A stretch of DNA of 64,000 nucleotides from Pisaster brevispinus (Eukaryota > Echinodermata > Asteroidea > Forcipulatida > Asteriidae). This document shows, piece after piece, positions 35,850 through 48,090 of this stretch (positions are counted from its first letter, which is position 1; each line of letters opens with the position of its first letter). A program made the translations under genes and the position numbers. The notes under the pieces are model-generated. The model was not told the DNA's origin. It saw only the letters and a list, made by a program, of their open reading frames with translations, and ran no database searches. The stretch spans positions 558,001-622,000 of the forward strand of contig JAMKCF010000032.1 in assembly GCA_023634235.1 (NCBI GenBank), read 5' to 3'.

Positions 35850-36904
35850 CTGGGCCTGGAGTTCGTAAGGTCAGTAACAAAACGGGTAAAACAGGTGTAT
35901 AGTCGGTTCAAAGAAATAGTGACAACAATGAACACATCGAGTAAATTAAAAACCATGAATGCGGTATATATTTTCAAGTTTTAACCCAAAAGCATAATGA
36001 GTTTCCGGATTCCCGTCCCAGTCCCCGCAGAACATTCTGCTAATTACGCTTTCAAGAACCTATTTTGTAACTGAGAGCGCCATCGTCGGCATCATTTCAT
36101 GCATGTATCGGGTTTCAACATCACCGGAGCGGTGAATAAATTCCCCGACGGTCACTGAATTTCTTTGTAGTGGTCCCCCCACCCCTCCAGTTGAAGTACG
36201 TTCGGGAAGCATGTTTTGCTAGGCATATGGACCGGTGAGTTAATGAAAACCCGACCGCGATAATTACACCAGGTGGGACTTTTCCCCGGTACATCGAGTT
36301 ATTGAAAACGGCTACTAATATTATTCGCATTGAACATTAAACAAATATTAGAATAAATTGAGTTCTGGTCTACTGCAGTCACGAGATCGCATTGTAAACC
36401 AGTGCTTCGTGCACAGGACTTTCAGATTTCATGAACGCACTAGTCCTACCACAATCATCAAGACATTTATAAACAACCCTTAGAATGCTTATTACTAATC
36501 TGCATTCCACACACTAGGCTTTTTCCAAACCAGGCTTTTTGATGTTATAAACACCGTACAAAATGTACACTGCTTCAAAATTGAAGAAGGTGCCCAAGCC
36601 GGAGCCGCAGTGCAAAAGCAGAGATTTGGAAAAGGACCAGGTATAACCCCCCCCCCCCAGTCTATGGCAGACTCATATGAGGTAATTTGGTTTCCGTTTA
36701 GAAGAATCTCGAAGCAATTATGTTAATGATTGGATAAATATAACTTCATATTATACAAACGATTTCTCATATCGAAATCACATGAAATTTAAGCTGAACC
36801 CCTCAAGTTAAACATATTTGTTTATAACTTCTTTGGTTTTCCTCAAACCTGTTAAACGGTTCGGATCCGGACAAAAACGACGTCTTTATAAAAACCATGC
36901 AGTG
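35850..36904. other. no gene recognised; one poly-C run
   Basis: A run of about 13 C at 36645-36658. No supported gene. Confidence 0.4.
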
Positions 36905-37100
36905 AGGGCCGTTGCCTGCACGAGCTGACATATATTTTAATATTTCCATTGTCTTAACCACATCGTACACACTGGTCAGCTCATATGCCATGATATCCTA
37001 AGTTGGACCATGCCAGGCGCCCTAGAGGGGATGTCACTATCAACATGGGACCGTTCTTTGGTTGGGGCAGGACAAAACTCTTCCAGCATTCATTGTGTAC
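36905..37100 (-). repeat. dispersed repeat, copy 1
   Basis: The minus strand here matches 43020-43215 on the plus strand over about 180 bp, including the short frame start MAYELTS and the upstream words GTCCTGCCCC and CCCCTCTAGG. Similarity extends beyond the frame and the changes are not restricted to silent sites, so it looks like a transposon fragment, not a conserved exon. Confidence 0.6.
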
Positions 37101-37529
37101 ACAACCGGCTCGTCAATGGAAAATGAAACACTGCAAAGAAATATGCTTAAATTAACCCAGACAACACCTGGACTTTCAAACAACACACTTCGAAAAAAAG
37201 TATCCTTAAAAAAAACGTAGAGAAAATAATAAAAACAAAGCAACAACAAACAAACTCTAAGTCTAAGGAAAAAGCTTGTCATGTTCTGACAAAGTACCGA
37301 GGGGGCGTTACAAGCAAACAGGTCCCTCGCTTGGAGGTATACGAGACATTTTTCTCAGCGCACACTGACGTAGGACGAAATTGACGGATTTATAGAATAT
37401 CTCTACAAATTGACTAAAATGATTGCCCGAATTTTAGCATGGATTACTCCATAAATCCAAAGTCATTTGGATGTTTCTCTGTTATCCACTTCAAACATCC
37501 TGCGCCCTGACGGTAGAAACAAAGGGCAT

Positions 37530-37645
37530 TTCACACAAATCCCCCTAATATCATTTTACCCGTCGGACGCAAGTTGAAAAATCATAAACAAATATTTCAA
37601 AATGATTCTTGGATTTAAGCACAAGATCATCGCTAATAACTCCTT
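37530..37645 (+). repeat. dispersed direct repeat, copy 1
   Basis: Shares an identical 36-bp core (37549-37584, starting TATCATTTTACCCGTCGG) with 40196-40231, and weaker similarity for some 60 bp after it. Family unknown. Confidence 0.7.
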
Positions 37646-38464
37646 CAATATTTTATTTTGAATCTTTAGACCACTTCAGAAAGAGACTGTCGCTCTGGGG
37701 TCATAAAACGAGAAAGACAGTATTACCTAGAGTTGTATAATATCAGTTTTACTCGTCAAGCCATCGGAAAGACTCCCCGTGCCTTGTTTTCTCTCTTCAG
37801 ATTCTGGACAGCTCACTATTTGCAAAGTGAAGTCTGTGTAAATATCAGTGGTTCAACACAATATTGGAATATACTTTTTCTGAGGGCTGATTGAATAGGG
37901 CTATGTTTTGACACGGAGTGAAATGTGTGTTCATCTTCATTGTTTGATCGGTTGAACGTAATCGGTGCACAGTGGCAGAAGTGGGATTGCAGAGACACAC
38001 CTTTTGGCTGTTTCTGATGTTATCTTATTGGTTGTTGAGTTTTAAATTCTTGTTTTCTGCCCTCGAACTTCAGGCCGTTTTTTTTTATAGCTTTAATGAG
38101 TTCAGGTACTTGCCAATATGCATCCTTAACCAGCACTGCGCAAATAAATTACTTGCCCGTTTTACGCAAATTAAGGAAGAACCGGAAGAACTGGTCTGCT
38201 CCCCAATTCAGCCTTTCTTTCCTGACGTGAATCTGTTCGTCTTCTTTTCATGAATGTGCTCAGGACTATCGGGCAGTACCTCGCCAGGCAAATGACGAAT
38301 ATTTGTGTAAGTTTTATACAAGAAAAAAAATAAAATAAAAATATAACAAATAAGCGAATAAGAACACACGGACTTTATGAAGAATAATCCACTCACTGAT
38401 ATGGCAGAAATCTTTTATTTAAACGGCAGCATAACTCAAATTCTATGAAGCCAATTAGCGGGGA

Positions 38465-38545
38465 AAAAAAATAAAATAAATAAATAAAGAAATAAAGAAA
38501 TAAAGAAATAAAGAAATAAAGAAATAAAGAAATAAATAAAAAATA
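38465..38545 (+). repeat. AAAT/AAAG microsatellite
   Basis: Alternating AAAT and AAAG units. It is followed by a short stretch with repeated AATCCGTTATTA and AATCCGTAATAAC words resembling the TACGG/CCGTA vocabulary near 4.3-4.7 kb. Confidence 0.85.
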
Positions 38546-38758
38546 TAACGGAATCACAATCACAATCCGTTATTATACGGACCCACAATAAAGAATCCGT
38601 AATAACAGATTTTGAATAAGTAACAACAAAATTAAAAATCCGCAATAACGTTCTGGAAATCGGTGTTAGTCCAAGTTCTTAATGGCTCCACTCGGTCAAA
38701 ATATTATCCTTTACTTTATTTCAACCTTTTCTGGCGAGAAAGTCGCTTTGTCCTTATA

Positions 38759-38993
38759 CACTCTAAAAACTCCCGTATTTGGAATTCACCCAGATTCCGA
38801 GTCCCGGGGAGCCTGATCCTGAAACTTATAAAAAAAGAATAATAATGGTGGAATTGAATCTGCGTCAGTTTGACCAGTTTTGGGGTCATCTAGGCACAAT
38901 TGAGGGTCATACTTACCCAGAAATGGGTCGGGCCCCGACCGGAACCCGAAATCCGGTACCCCGGTCAAATCTGAGCCAGAAGCTGTTAGAGTG
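38759..38993. mobile_element. GGGTCA-family MITE, copy with TA duplication
   Basis: Starts CACTCTAAAAACTCCCG and ends AGAGTG, with TA immediately outside both ends (38757-38758 and 38994-38995), consistent with a TA target duplication and a Tc1/mariner-type mechanism. The internal half-sites are more mutated than in the 31-kb copy. Confidence 0.8.
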
Positions 38994-39514
38994 TAGAGAG
39001 CTCCGTGCTTGAGCCGCTCTACACAATCCGTGACTTTACATTTCTGATCCGGATTGCTTTCCTGAAGTCAACAATTTGATTATAAAAATCAATTACTACG
39101 CTGACTCCGTTAATGAATGTTTGTGCCTATGATTTTGTTTATAAATCTGTCGTTAGAAGACATGAAGCAAATGAGATTGTTATTCAAACTAAGTATTTTT
39201 TCCCCAAGCCGTACGCTCACCGACTTCCCCTGACCAAAAACAGAAAGTGACATTATGCAATGTAGGTCGAGTTGTCTTTTCGCAAGTTGCCATCAATCTA
39301 AATTAGGCCGGATGCAGGGCACAGTCGTACGAGCAGGTCTCGCCAACTTGGTAGCCGATGACAGAAATTCACGTCGTAGTAAAACCTCGTAAAACCCACT
39401 GTTGACAGCACAGACTCGGATGGAATAATTCAATTTGAAATAGTACACAACTGTTGTTTTTAAGGAACTGGAAAACACAGATTCAAATTTGGGGGAATAA
39501 AACTGATATATTGC

Positions 39515-39605
39515 TTTATAGCTATATTCCTTCGAAGTGAAATGATTCTCAAAATGCTTTAAAATACCGAAAGCTGCTGTACTTCTAACCAAGTAGGTTT
39601 TTTAT
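39515..39605 (+). mobile_element. fragment of the 477-bp MITE family
   Basis: TTCCTTCGAAGTGAAATGAT followed by CTGTACTTCTAACCAAGTAGG matches the right part of the copies at 32770 and 41989. The rest of the element is missing or unrecognisable. Confidence 0.5.
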
Positions 39606-40182
39606 TGCCATTAATTTAAAGAGTGATTACCAAACGTATACAGACCCTTTCATTGACTTTATTGAAATAAATACACATAATGATATTGAAACAAAAAAGG
39701 GATGAAATGATGGAAGAGGTACCCGTGTTAGTGGTTACCTTTGTGACCCAATATATTTGTTCACGCTCTTTATTACTGACACTGAAATTAGCATAATTGT
39801 AGTCACATATTATTGGAAGGTGTTGATCGACCTTAATGATTTAGGTGACGACATGGTGGTGATGGAGGCCCTCCATCATAAAACGCGTGAAATTCAATTA
39901 CAGTTGACAAGCCTTTCGGCCCTTTTAAAGAAAAACTCCAAGATAATAAACGGGTGGGGCTGACAATCTGACATACGGCAGACTAATAAAGGCAATTTCA
40001 TCTCAACGGACCAGCTTTAACATTTACAACAAATAGGGCATGTCAACAATTGCTATTTCAGACATGAAAACATCAACCAGGCGGCTCATAACGTTTGAAG
40101 CCTACCATACAATTTTAGGAATGTTATTGCCCCAAAGTTATTTGATTTGGCCGCCCATCACTTTAAAACCAGGTTTGAAAAC

Positions 40183-40290
40183 CAAATCCCACTAGTATCA
40201 TTTTACCCGTCGGACGCAAGTTGAAAAATCACAAATATAATTGTCAAATGATTCTCTGATTGAAGCACGACATTATCAGTCAACACCTTT
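40183..40290 (+). repeat. dispersed direct repeat, copy 2
   Basis: Second copy of the repeat at 37530, same strand, 2.65 kb away, with an identical 36-bp core at 40196-40231. Divergence outside the core is moderate. Confidence 0.7.
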
Positions 40291-41988
40291 CTGAAAGTTT
40301 ACAAATTAGAAGATTTTTAAAGAGAGCAAAAATTTCCAAACCAAAGTGACCGGAACTCTAAAACGCACGTCCCCAACCTCTTTCAATGCCAACACTGCAC
40401 AGTCCAAACCGGTAAAAAGTACATTCCGCGCCTGAACGAAAATAACTCCGCTCGTGTACACATCCCCTGCCCATTACAGCATCTATTACAGGCGCCAAAA
40501 CTTCATGAAAATTTAACATGCCTGTTGTATTCAATATACTCAGGAAGAGAACAGTTAATGACAACTAGTACAGCGACGACTCCCAAGCTTCCCGCACGTT
40601 TTGATGTGTATTCAATCTGATAATTTAATTACCGCGTATGCGCAGCATGCTCCAAATAAATATTCCCAAAAGGGAAACCCCGGGATGTTTTATAGCTCAT
40701 TGCTTATAATAATGCTAAGTTCTGTACAAAGGCAAAGAGTCAGCGATGAGTAATTGTCCTCATAACTAGCCACATTATTTGAACGAGTTGCGGATGACAG
40801 CGCGTTGGAATTCTGTCTATTGGCAATTGATTGCATGTACATGTAAATGGTGCTCACATATGTCGCGATGTCATGAACAAGCATTCAATCATCTCTTTTT
40901 TGCATGCGTCTTCATGAAATCTGATTTCTCAGTCTTCGTTTATCAAATTCCATGTTCCCGGTGCCCAACTCCAAGGACTTTTGTTTTGCATGGATAACAC
41001 CAGGGAAGAAGTTGCGGGCATACTTTCTAAGTTTAACTGTATGTTGTTCCATTTTTGCTTAAGATCCCAGATGATAGTTGGTATCCATAGTAACAGCGAC
41101 GTTTTAATGAGATTCAAGTACCGTGAAATGACTAACCCGAATCTGATTGAAGCTAAGCAATACAAGCCCTGCAAATTGATTGTTTGTTATCACTAATAAC
41201 AAACCGAACTCTATCATGCTTTGATTAACTACGTAAATGTCATCATGAGCGTTTACAGGTCAGATCATTAAAGGCACATTATTTGTTGGTCCTAACCTCC
41301 CATTTGCAGAACCTCTTTGTGGCTAATTTTTTAACTCTAGTTACCCAAGGATTTAGTAAACTAACATTTAAAAATTAAGTGGCTTAAGTCTAGCTGTTCG
41401 TTCGAAATAAACTAACGCCAACTGTCGAAAGCGATTGCATAAAAGATACACTTCTGCGCCATGCCAGAGTGTTCTTACGAAAACATTAAGCCTTGCGGCT
41501 TATAATTATGTATTTATTCATTGTTAACAAACTATTTATCTCTTAATTTTATTTTTTTATTATTATTAAATAATATTATTGTTACTGAAACAGCTAGCAA
41601 CAACACACCGTGCCTCTCGGCACGCACTGTAACCGACAATGTAGGTTATCGAACCACTCTTTTCTAACAAGTACAGAATGTGCCCACCCCGTTTATCACC
41701 TGCGGAGGTTATAACAACTTGTGTGCACTGTGAACAAACACGCTGGATATCTGAAATCTATTAATTCTTATAATAGAACAGACCTCCATGGTTGTCCCGC
41801 CAGAGGCTGGTCGATGGAGTCTACCGATGATTTTCATTTGAGCTAAATAATAACAATGACTCGCAGTTGTTTAGAAAACCGGAGCATATATTACACAAAG
41901 CAGAAAACATTTCGTCGCGTTCAAGACCATATTCGGTTGCCCAGAAGTGCAAAGCTACAATCTGTAAAGAACATGTTTTATTTTAATG
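40291..41988. other. no gene recognised
   Basis: AT-rich, short overlapping frames near 40690-41196. No recognised gene or repeat. Confidence 0.4.
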
Positions 41989-42390
41989 CTAAAAGTAGGG
42001 TCACAGATTAGCTTTTGTCGACGTGATGCTAATTTATAGGAATATACAAAAAAAGTCACATGAGAAAGTTTCAGCTGAATACAGTGTCTACTTGCTGAGA
42101 CAACAGCAACAAATACATTAAAAACGTCACGGTATTTTCACACGAACGTCTACAATTAGCGAGGTGACAGCGGGTACCAGCCGCATCTCTTGCCACAGCA
42201 TTCGCACATAGACACCAACCCTCAGAAATCTCATAAACGAATCATGCATGAATCGTTTCTCATATTCAATTTTGTGTGTGTGAAAAATTATCCGAACCAT
42301 ATTACTTCGATGGGAATTCTTTCTGGAAGTAGTTAATAATAAACAGCTGTGCTTCTAAGATCACCAAGTAAGTTGTTATGGTTATTATTT
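41989..42390 (+). mobile_element. copy of the 477-bp MITE family
   Basis: TAAAAGTAGGGTCACAGA at the left, TACTTGCTGAGACAACAGC, AGCGAGGTGACAGCGGGTA and CATATTACTTCGATGGGAAT inside, in the same order as in the copy at 32770. The right terminal repeat cannot be found, so the copy is probably truncated. Confidence 0.7.
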
Positions 42391-43019
42391 ATATTGCCCA
42401 ATCCATGATTCTAACTAAGGAGAAAATAGTGTAAAAAACATTGATTGAGAAAACACTGCGGACCAGTCATGGGTATTGCTCAGTAGGCCTATACGTCAAT
42501 TTGGCTGATAACACAAAATAATCAGAAGCGACTTTTCTGGATCGAGACGTTACTTTAACATTACTGAGAGCATGTAGCAGGTGGCATCAGGCATGGGAAT
42601 CGACCATATACAACAAAGAGTCTTCGCAGGGAAGGGGTTTTAATAATAACACCTTTAAAACACACATTCTCTCAGCCCCGAAGTCCCCGGCAGGCCAGGT
42701 AGCATCGCTATTATACAGTCAGTTATAATTCCAATCGGACAGGAGGGTTTCGGAGTTGCTGTCTGTGTCTCGGTCAACCCTGCAGCGCATTCTGTTTTGT
42801 TGTAACGCCCCTGTGGTAGGTTGGCAGCACATGGTGACAAGCTTTGTCCATAGGTTATAAGAGGGTTTGCTGTTCGTTTTTTTTTTCAACGATTGTTTTT
42901 ATGTCTAAGCGTGTAGTTTACATGTCCAGGTATTGCCTATTGCCTGGGTTATTTTAAGCTTATTGTTTGCTAAATTAATTAAGTTTTATAATTTGGTTTC
43001 AACTACCACTGAAAACTGA

Positions 43020-43215
43020 CACACCGATTTAGTTCACGAAGGATGCTGAAGAGTTTTTGTCCTGCCCCCCTCCTAACCCAGCCATCGTTCCTTGTTGATT
43101 GACACCCCTCTAGGACGTGTGGCATGGTCCAGCTTAGGATATCATGGCATATGAGCTGACCAGCTTGCACGATGTGGTTAAGACAATGGAAATATTAAAA
43201 TACGTCAGCATTTGC
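43020..43215 (+). repeat. dispersed repeat, copy 2
   Basis: Matches the minus strand of 36905-37100. The frame MAYELTS continues for about 22 similar residues and then stops. See copy 1 for interpretation. Confidence 0.6.
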
Positions 43216-43889
43216 CGACAATTCGTCCCTCTCTATGCAGGGTCTTAATGCACAGAGCGATGTCTTTGTTTGCTTTGTTTGAGAGTGCCGCGTTCAGGCA
43301 TGGTTTGTCAAAACAAATGGTTCAACACTCACTCCATCAGAGTCCATCGTGTTGCCCAAAGATAAACCACTTCCTCTCCGGGGCTCTGTCAATATTCCTC
43401 TCGACATCATCAAGTCTGCAGCCAGGGAAACATCCTTATTTGACTTAAGCTGTGAGACTTGATGAATTTTCAGACGTCGAGTTACAATGACTTAAAAAAA
43501 AAACTAAATTGCGTCTTGTCATTACATTCGCCAACGTACGTTTGTTTGATTATGGTCTGTCGCATTGTGGACAATTTGTTAAGCCGATCGGGCGCTACAA
43601 TAGATAAAGCAACAGTTAAATGGGTATTTGTGCATTTTTATTCATGACATATGATATCACCAAAAATTTCAACATTTTTTCACAAGAAACAAGATGATTT
43701 CTTTTTTCCACTGTTTTGAGACGTGGACGCACATAAGTCCAAGCACAAATATTGATATTACATTCATGCATTCATGAAGGGGAACAACGATTGTACTTTT
43801 GGGATCATACCATTATGAGTTGCTTGTTGTCCATCATCGGTTTTGTTTAAACCTGCAATGCCTGTAATACTCGGTGATATCTCTCACAC

Positions 43890-43940
43890 GGTACTTCCGG
43901 TCCCTAAAACGCTGAAGTAATAATTTATGACGTCACTGAT
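43890..43940. promoter_or_regulatory. possible promoter: ETS site plus CRE
   Basis: ACTTCCGG (an ETS-factor consensus) at 43893-43900 and a perfect TGACGTCA at 43928-43935, 28 bp apart. A CACGTG-like ACACGTGA follows near 43990. No gene start is identified downstream on either strand. Confidence 0.25.
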
Positions 43941-45600
43941 GACCTCATCCACAAGGAGGGTGTGGCTGGTGGGTACGAGAAGTGGTGTACACGTGAACGT
44001 TTCGGCATAAATGGGGAACCGAGCCTCAAACCGTAAACAGGGACAGAGTTGTTGCACTCCATTTACACCAATTCAAATGTGTAAGTCTATCAGCCAGATG
44101 AGTTTTTAATAGTTTGTGCACTTGTGTTAGAAAGCTCACGTAGTTACAAAATGAAAGTATGTACTATTATTGCATGACGTACTAGGAATGCTTTTTTGTT
44201 CGAATGAACTTTGCAAACCGACTCGCTTAAATCCTTACGGCACATTTCGACCCCGTGTATACAATCGAGGACAAAATCCAATGCATGTATATCAATATTT
44301 TCTTATTTGCAAGAATGATTTATTCATTGTTTTCTCGATATATTCCTGGAGGTTCCAGTCCCTTATCTAAACTTGACTGCAGCCGGTTTTAGAAACATGT
44401 TGGCCCAATCAAATGCTATCGCTCAAGCAGCTTCATAAATACTAATGTCATTGCGAAGATTGTAATGATTAACTACAACCAAACAAATTAAAATTCAAAC
44501 AACTACTACCCTACGCCTGTGAACTTTAGCTAGATATACTTTACATCGTCTGATGTTATCACTCAGGCGATCTGTCTCCTTAACAGGATTGGAAATGTAT
44601 AATGTGATCTTGAAGGTAATGCGGCGAGTAGAAAGAAATGAAGCAGGTTCTCTGGGGAGCCTCTTGATAGAAAAACGCACGCACTAAACATCACCCTCTG
44701 CGCAGATGCAGACGAGATAAATTCATACATAGATTAGACACAGGAAAGTGGCTCGCGGGATCCGCAACTGGATGGGATAATTGCTTTAGATTTCAATTTT
44801 TTTTTGAGATTATGTTGTTGTCCACCGGCTTGTGTACTGGTTGGAAGAGAAAGGGTAGTATCAGGGGAGCAAAACGGACCTGTGATGTGGAGGACACCTC
44901 GTAAGATCAGACCGATCCCCTCGAGTGTAATCGGGAGCTGAGGTCGCATCCGCAAAGAGACCTATTGACGCAAGAGAGCCTTCTCTCCTCCCAGCAAGTC
45001 GCAGAGATTATCGCAACATCACGAGAGGTGGCACGAATTAGTCCTTCAAAAGATTTGCTGTATAAGTTGTGTTCACTGATGAGAAATGGATGTTTCTTGT
45101 AGTCATCAGCCACGGCTTTCGCGATGCTCCGGATTTCCTTGTGGGCATAGGCTACATCCATGTTATTAACTGCAAGTCTAATCATGATATACGCCCCAAA
45201 ATGCAATACATGGCCTAGCATATCAATCACCCAATGAAAGTGAAATTTGGGAGTCCTCAGTTACACCAGCGAAGAAAACGTGCATTTTGCAAGCTTATTT
45301 AGTGTATAACCCACCATCGAACGTATAGAAATACCCTGCGAGGTACAACATTTCCACATACTTTCTTCACAGTATTATAAATATTAAACCCGGTTTTGTT
45401 GAAGGAAAGCGAACAGCCGGCGAGTTCAGCTCCATCACAGAGAGTAAAAAACGTTCACGAATCTTGATAATTTGGTCGTACTTACTTCAGGTAGAGAGAA
45501 ACATACTATAGATTTAGTTGGGCTCCGTGGATTAAGTAAAAACTGAGGCTATACATCTGGAAGGGAGTGGGAACATATTCATTGGAAAACACAATCACCG
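43941..45600. other. no gene recognised
   Basis: 1.7 kb with minus-strand frames at 44495-44680, 44734-44955 and 44907-45230. The last looks somewhat protein-like in composition, but no family is recognised and frames change, so no gene is called. Confidence 0.35.
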
Positions 45601-45605
45601 TGGTA

Positions 45606-45850
45606 CACTTGAAAGTCTCTTGAGTCAGAATCGACCCAGTTTCCGGGTCGCGGGGGGGGGGTGCAGGACTCTGTCTGGGTCAGTAAATCACCCCAAATCT
45701 GTGTCAAACTCAACCGATATCTGTGTCAAACTGACGGAGAAGCCGAGTCAAATTTCCCATTTTTAACTAGTTTCCAGCTCAGTCTGACCCAGAAATGGGT
45801 CGCCCCGACCCGGGAATCGGGTCAGTTCTGACGCGGGAGTTTTTAGAATT
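45606..45850. mobile_element. GGGTCA-family MITE, diverged copy
   Basis: CACTTGAAAGTCTC and GAGTCAGAATCGACCC at the left; inverted, GGGTCAGTTCTGACGC and GGGAGTTTTTAGAATT at the right. A run of G (45652-45660) sits in the interior. The family palindrome is present only as the near match GCTCAGTCTGACC. Confidence 0.7.
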
Positions 45851-46160
45851 AACGGCAGAGATTTTGTTTTCCAATGAACATTTCCCCATTCGCTACTATT
45901 ATTTACTTGGGTAAAATTTGTTTGGGTTTTTTTTTAACGAAGAAGCCTTTTGTTACTTGCGAGGGGTCCATGTAAAAATTTATGGTTTATAAAAGTGTAA
46001 TAAAGTAAAATAGTGGCCGGTTATTCGTACCACAAACACAGAAACATTCATAACTTGTCGGTGAGCTGAGATAGGTACTAGAGTAGGGCTAATTTTCAAC
46101 TCAAACTAAATAATACATCTCAGAATAAATTCAACATGAATACATGAATTCAACATGTTT

Positions 46161-46200
46161 TCCTGAATACAACCAGGGTTTACAGATCGAAACGTCGAAT
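46161..46200 (+). repeat. possible degenerate copy of the structured repeat
   Basis: CCTGAATACAACCAGG followed 20 bp later by CGAAACGTCGAATTC echoes the CTGAAGA...GAAACGTCGAGG layout at 23343 and 17445, but the first stem is not preserved. Confidence 0.25.
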
Positions 46201-47764
46201 TCTTTAGCAACTCATTACATAGCAAGCAACAATTTAGAATATGCACGGCTGTCTCGTGAAGAACTAATGACAGTTTTCTTATAATGTTTTGACTAACAAC
46301 GAAGACCAGCCTGCTATCTTAATGAAATATAAATCAATTCTGCCTTCACCAGCCGAAGCGTCATTCTACCCTTATTTATGAAAAACAAACCTCAGTGTTT
46401 CGCTTGAATTACCAAAATAATTGACAACATTCTGTACCATGGCAACTGGCAAATCACAAAGAGGTCACTTGATGTGGTTATAAAATGCCCCAATGGTTAC
46501 CACATAGTGTACGGTACTGAATCTATTGAGAAACACTGGTACGAAATAATTCAATAAATCGTAAGATTTTTTTGGCGGACAATTTGAGGTTATTACAACT
46601 TTTTAAAAAGGGAATGGAAGAACATGCCGCAAATAAATAATCTAGTTTTCGAAAACACCTAACAAGTTTAATTTTCAGTGCAAATGTATCCAGTGGATTT
46701 TCAAATCGAATTGTCACTCGTGCAACGTAGACATGTTCTCCCAGTACCTAAGAGATGAACGAGTCGTGGCTTTTGTCATCGGTTGACAAAGTGACGAAAT
46801 GGCACATTTTTGGGGAGTAATTTCTCGTTCAATATACGTTAACATCACAATAATTGCATTCGGCAGTTTGACGCTACAATATTTGCCCACCAATTCGCGT
46901 GCAAAGTGTTTGTTTTTTTATCAAGTTGTCAGAAATGACAGCGGGAGAAAAATAAATTGTACTCAGTTTGTTGTGGTTACAGTTTATGTTAGTTATTTTG
47001 GGAAGAGGTTACAAACATACCATTGAAGACTAAAGCAAGATATTGTTTTTTAGTCAATAACAGCACAGAACCTAAAATAAATCAGCTAACCAACCTAGGC
47101 AAAATACGTTTGAGGAACTTTTAAAAAAATGTTTCAAACATAGAATTGCTGTTTCCTTGCTGTTCAAGTCTCTTTTGCTAAGCATTTCCTCTCATAAAAA
47201 GTAACCCTATAGCCCGTCTTCCGGAGTCTGTTCATTACTGATGTACCATAAATATTTATGCTGAGATTTCTTCTCTGGTAATTGCACCGGATACCCCCTA
47301 CCGCCCATTAAGCAAGCCATGGTTGTCACCGCTATGTAGACGATTTCACGTAGAGTGGATGCGCCTTTGTGTGTGGGAAATTGCACAGATTCCAGCACAG
47401 ATAGTGCACTTTAAGCATACGAAGTCAGTCTTCTTCGTAAATAACAATCGGGTATAACTCCATTCAGAATAATCCATTGCTAGGGTACAAGAACGCAGTA
47501 TTTTGTTTCATTTATTCTGCCAGCTTTCTCGTTGCTGCGTGGGTTTTTCCCCCGGTTGTAAATTATGCTTGGGTTGAATCTTGCATGAAAACACTTTCTG
47601 GTTAGGGACAACGACTAAATTAAGGATCTTCTGGGTGGATATTTTTTATAGCATTTCACAAAATCCATATCTTAACACTTAAGGACAAAAAGCTCTAAAT
47701 AAAAAGGCAGCAATCGCTGAAACATTAAAGCATTAATCTGCAGTTCGAAACGCGACGATCACCC
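46201..47764. other. no gene recognised
   Basis: AT-rich sequence with short frames and no supported feature. Confidence 0.4.
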
Positions 47765-48090
47765 TTTAAATGCAGGGTATACCTTTGGAATTATCAAAGA
47801 CCAGTGTCCTTACTTGGTGCTTTCCCAATATATGAGTACATTAACAAACCTGCGAAAATTTGGGCTCAATTCGAAAAAAACAACACCCTTGTCGTATAGA
47901 TTTGTGTGTTTTCAGGTGCAAGAGAAACGCTTCATGCCTGAAGCCTTTCTCAGATTCAAAACTTTTTGGGTGAAAAAATTACCTCTTTCCCTAAAACTAC
48001 ACTACTTCAATAGATGTCAATTCTAACAATGATTTATAATCTTAACAGCCCTCCAGTGCTCTAATTACCAAAGGTACACCCTCCGATTAA
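47765..48090 (+). mobile_element. inverted-repeat MITE-like element, family 1 copy b
   Basis: 326 bp with imperfect inverted ends: TTTAAATGCAGGGTATACC on the left and, inverted, TTAATCGGAGGGTGTACC on the right, each followed by TTTGG. The interior matches 3448-3823 (TCAAAGACCAGTGTCC, CAACACCCTTGTCG, CCTGAAGCCTTTCTCA). Non-coding. Confidence 0.8.
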
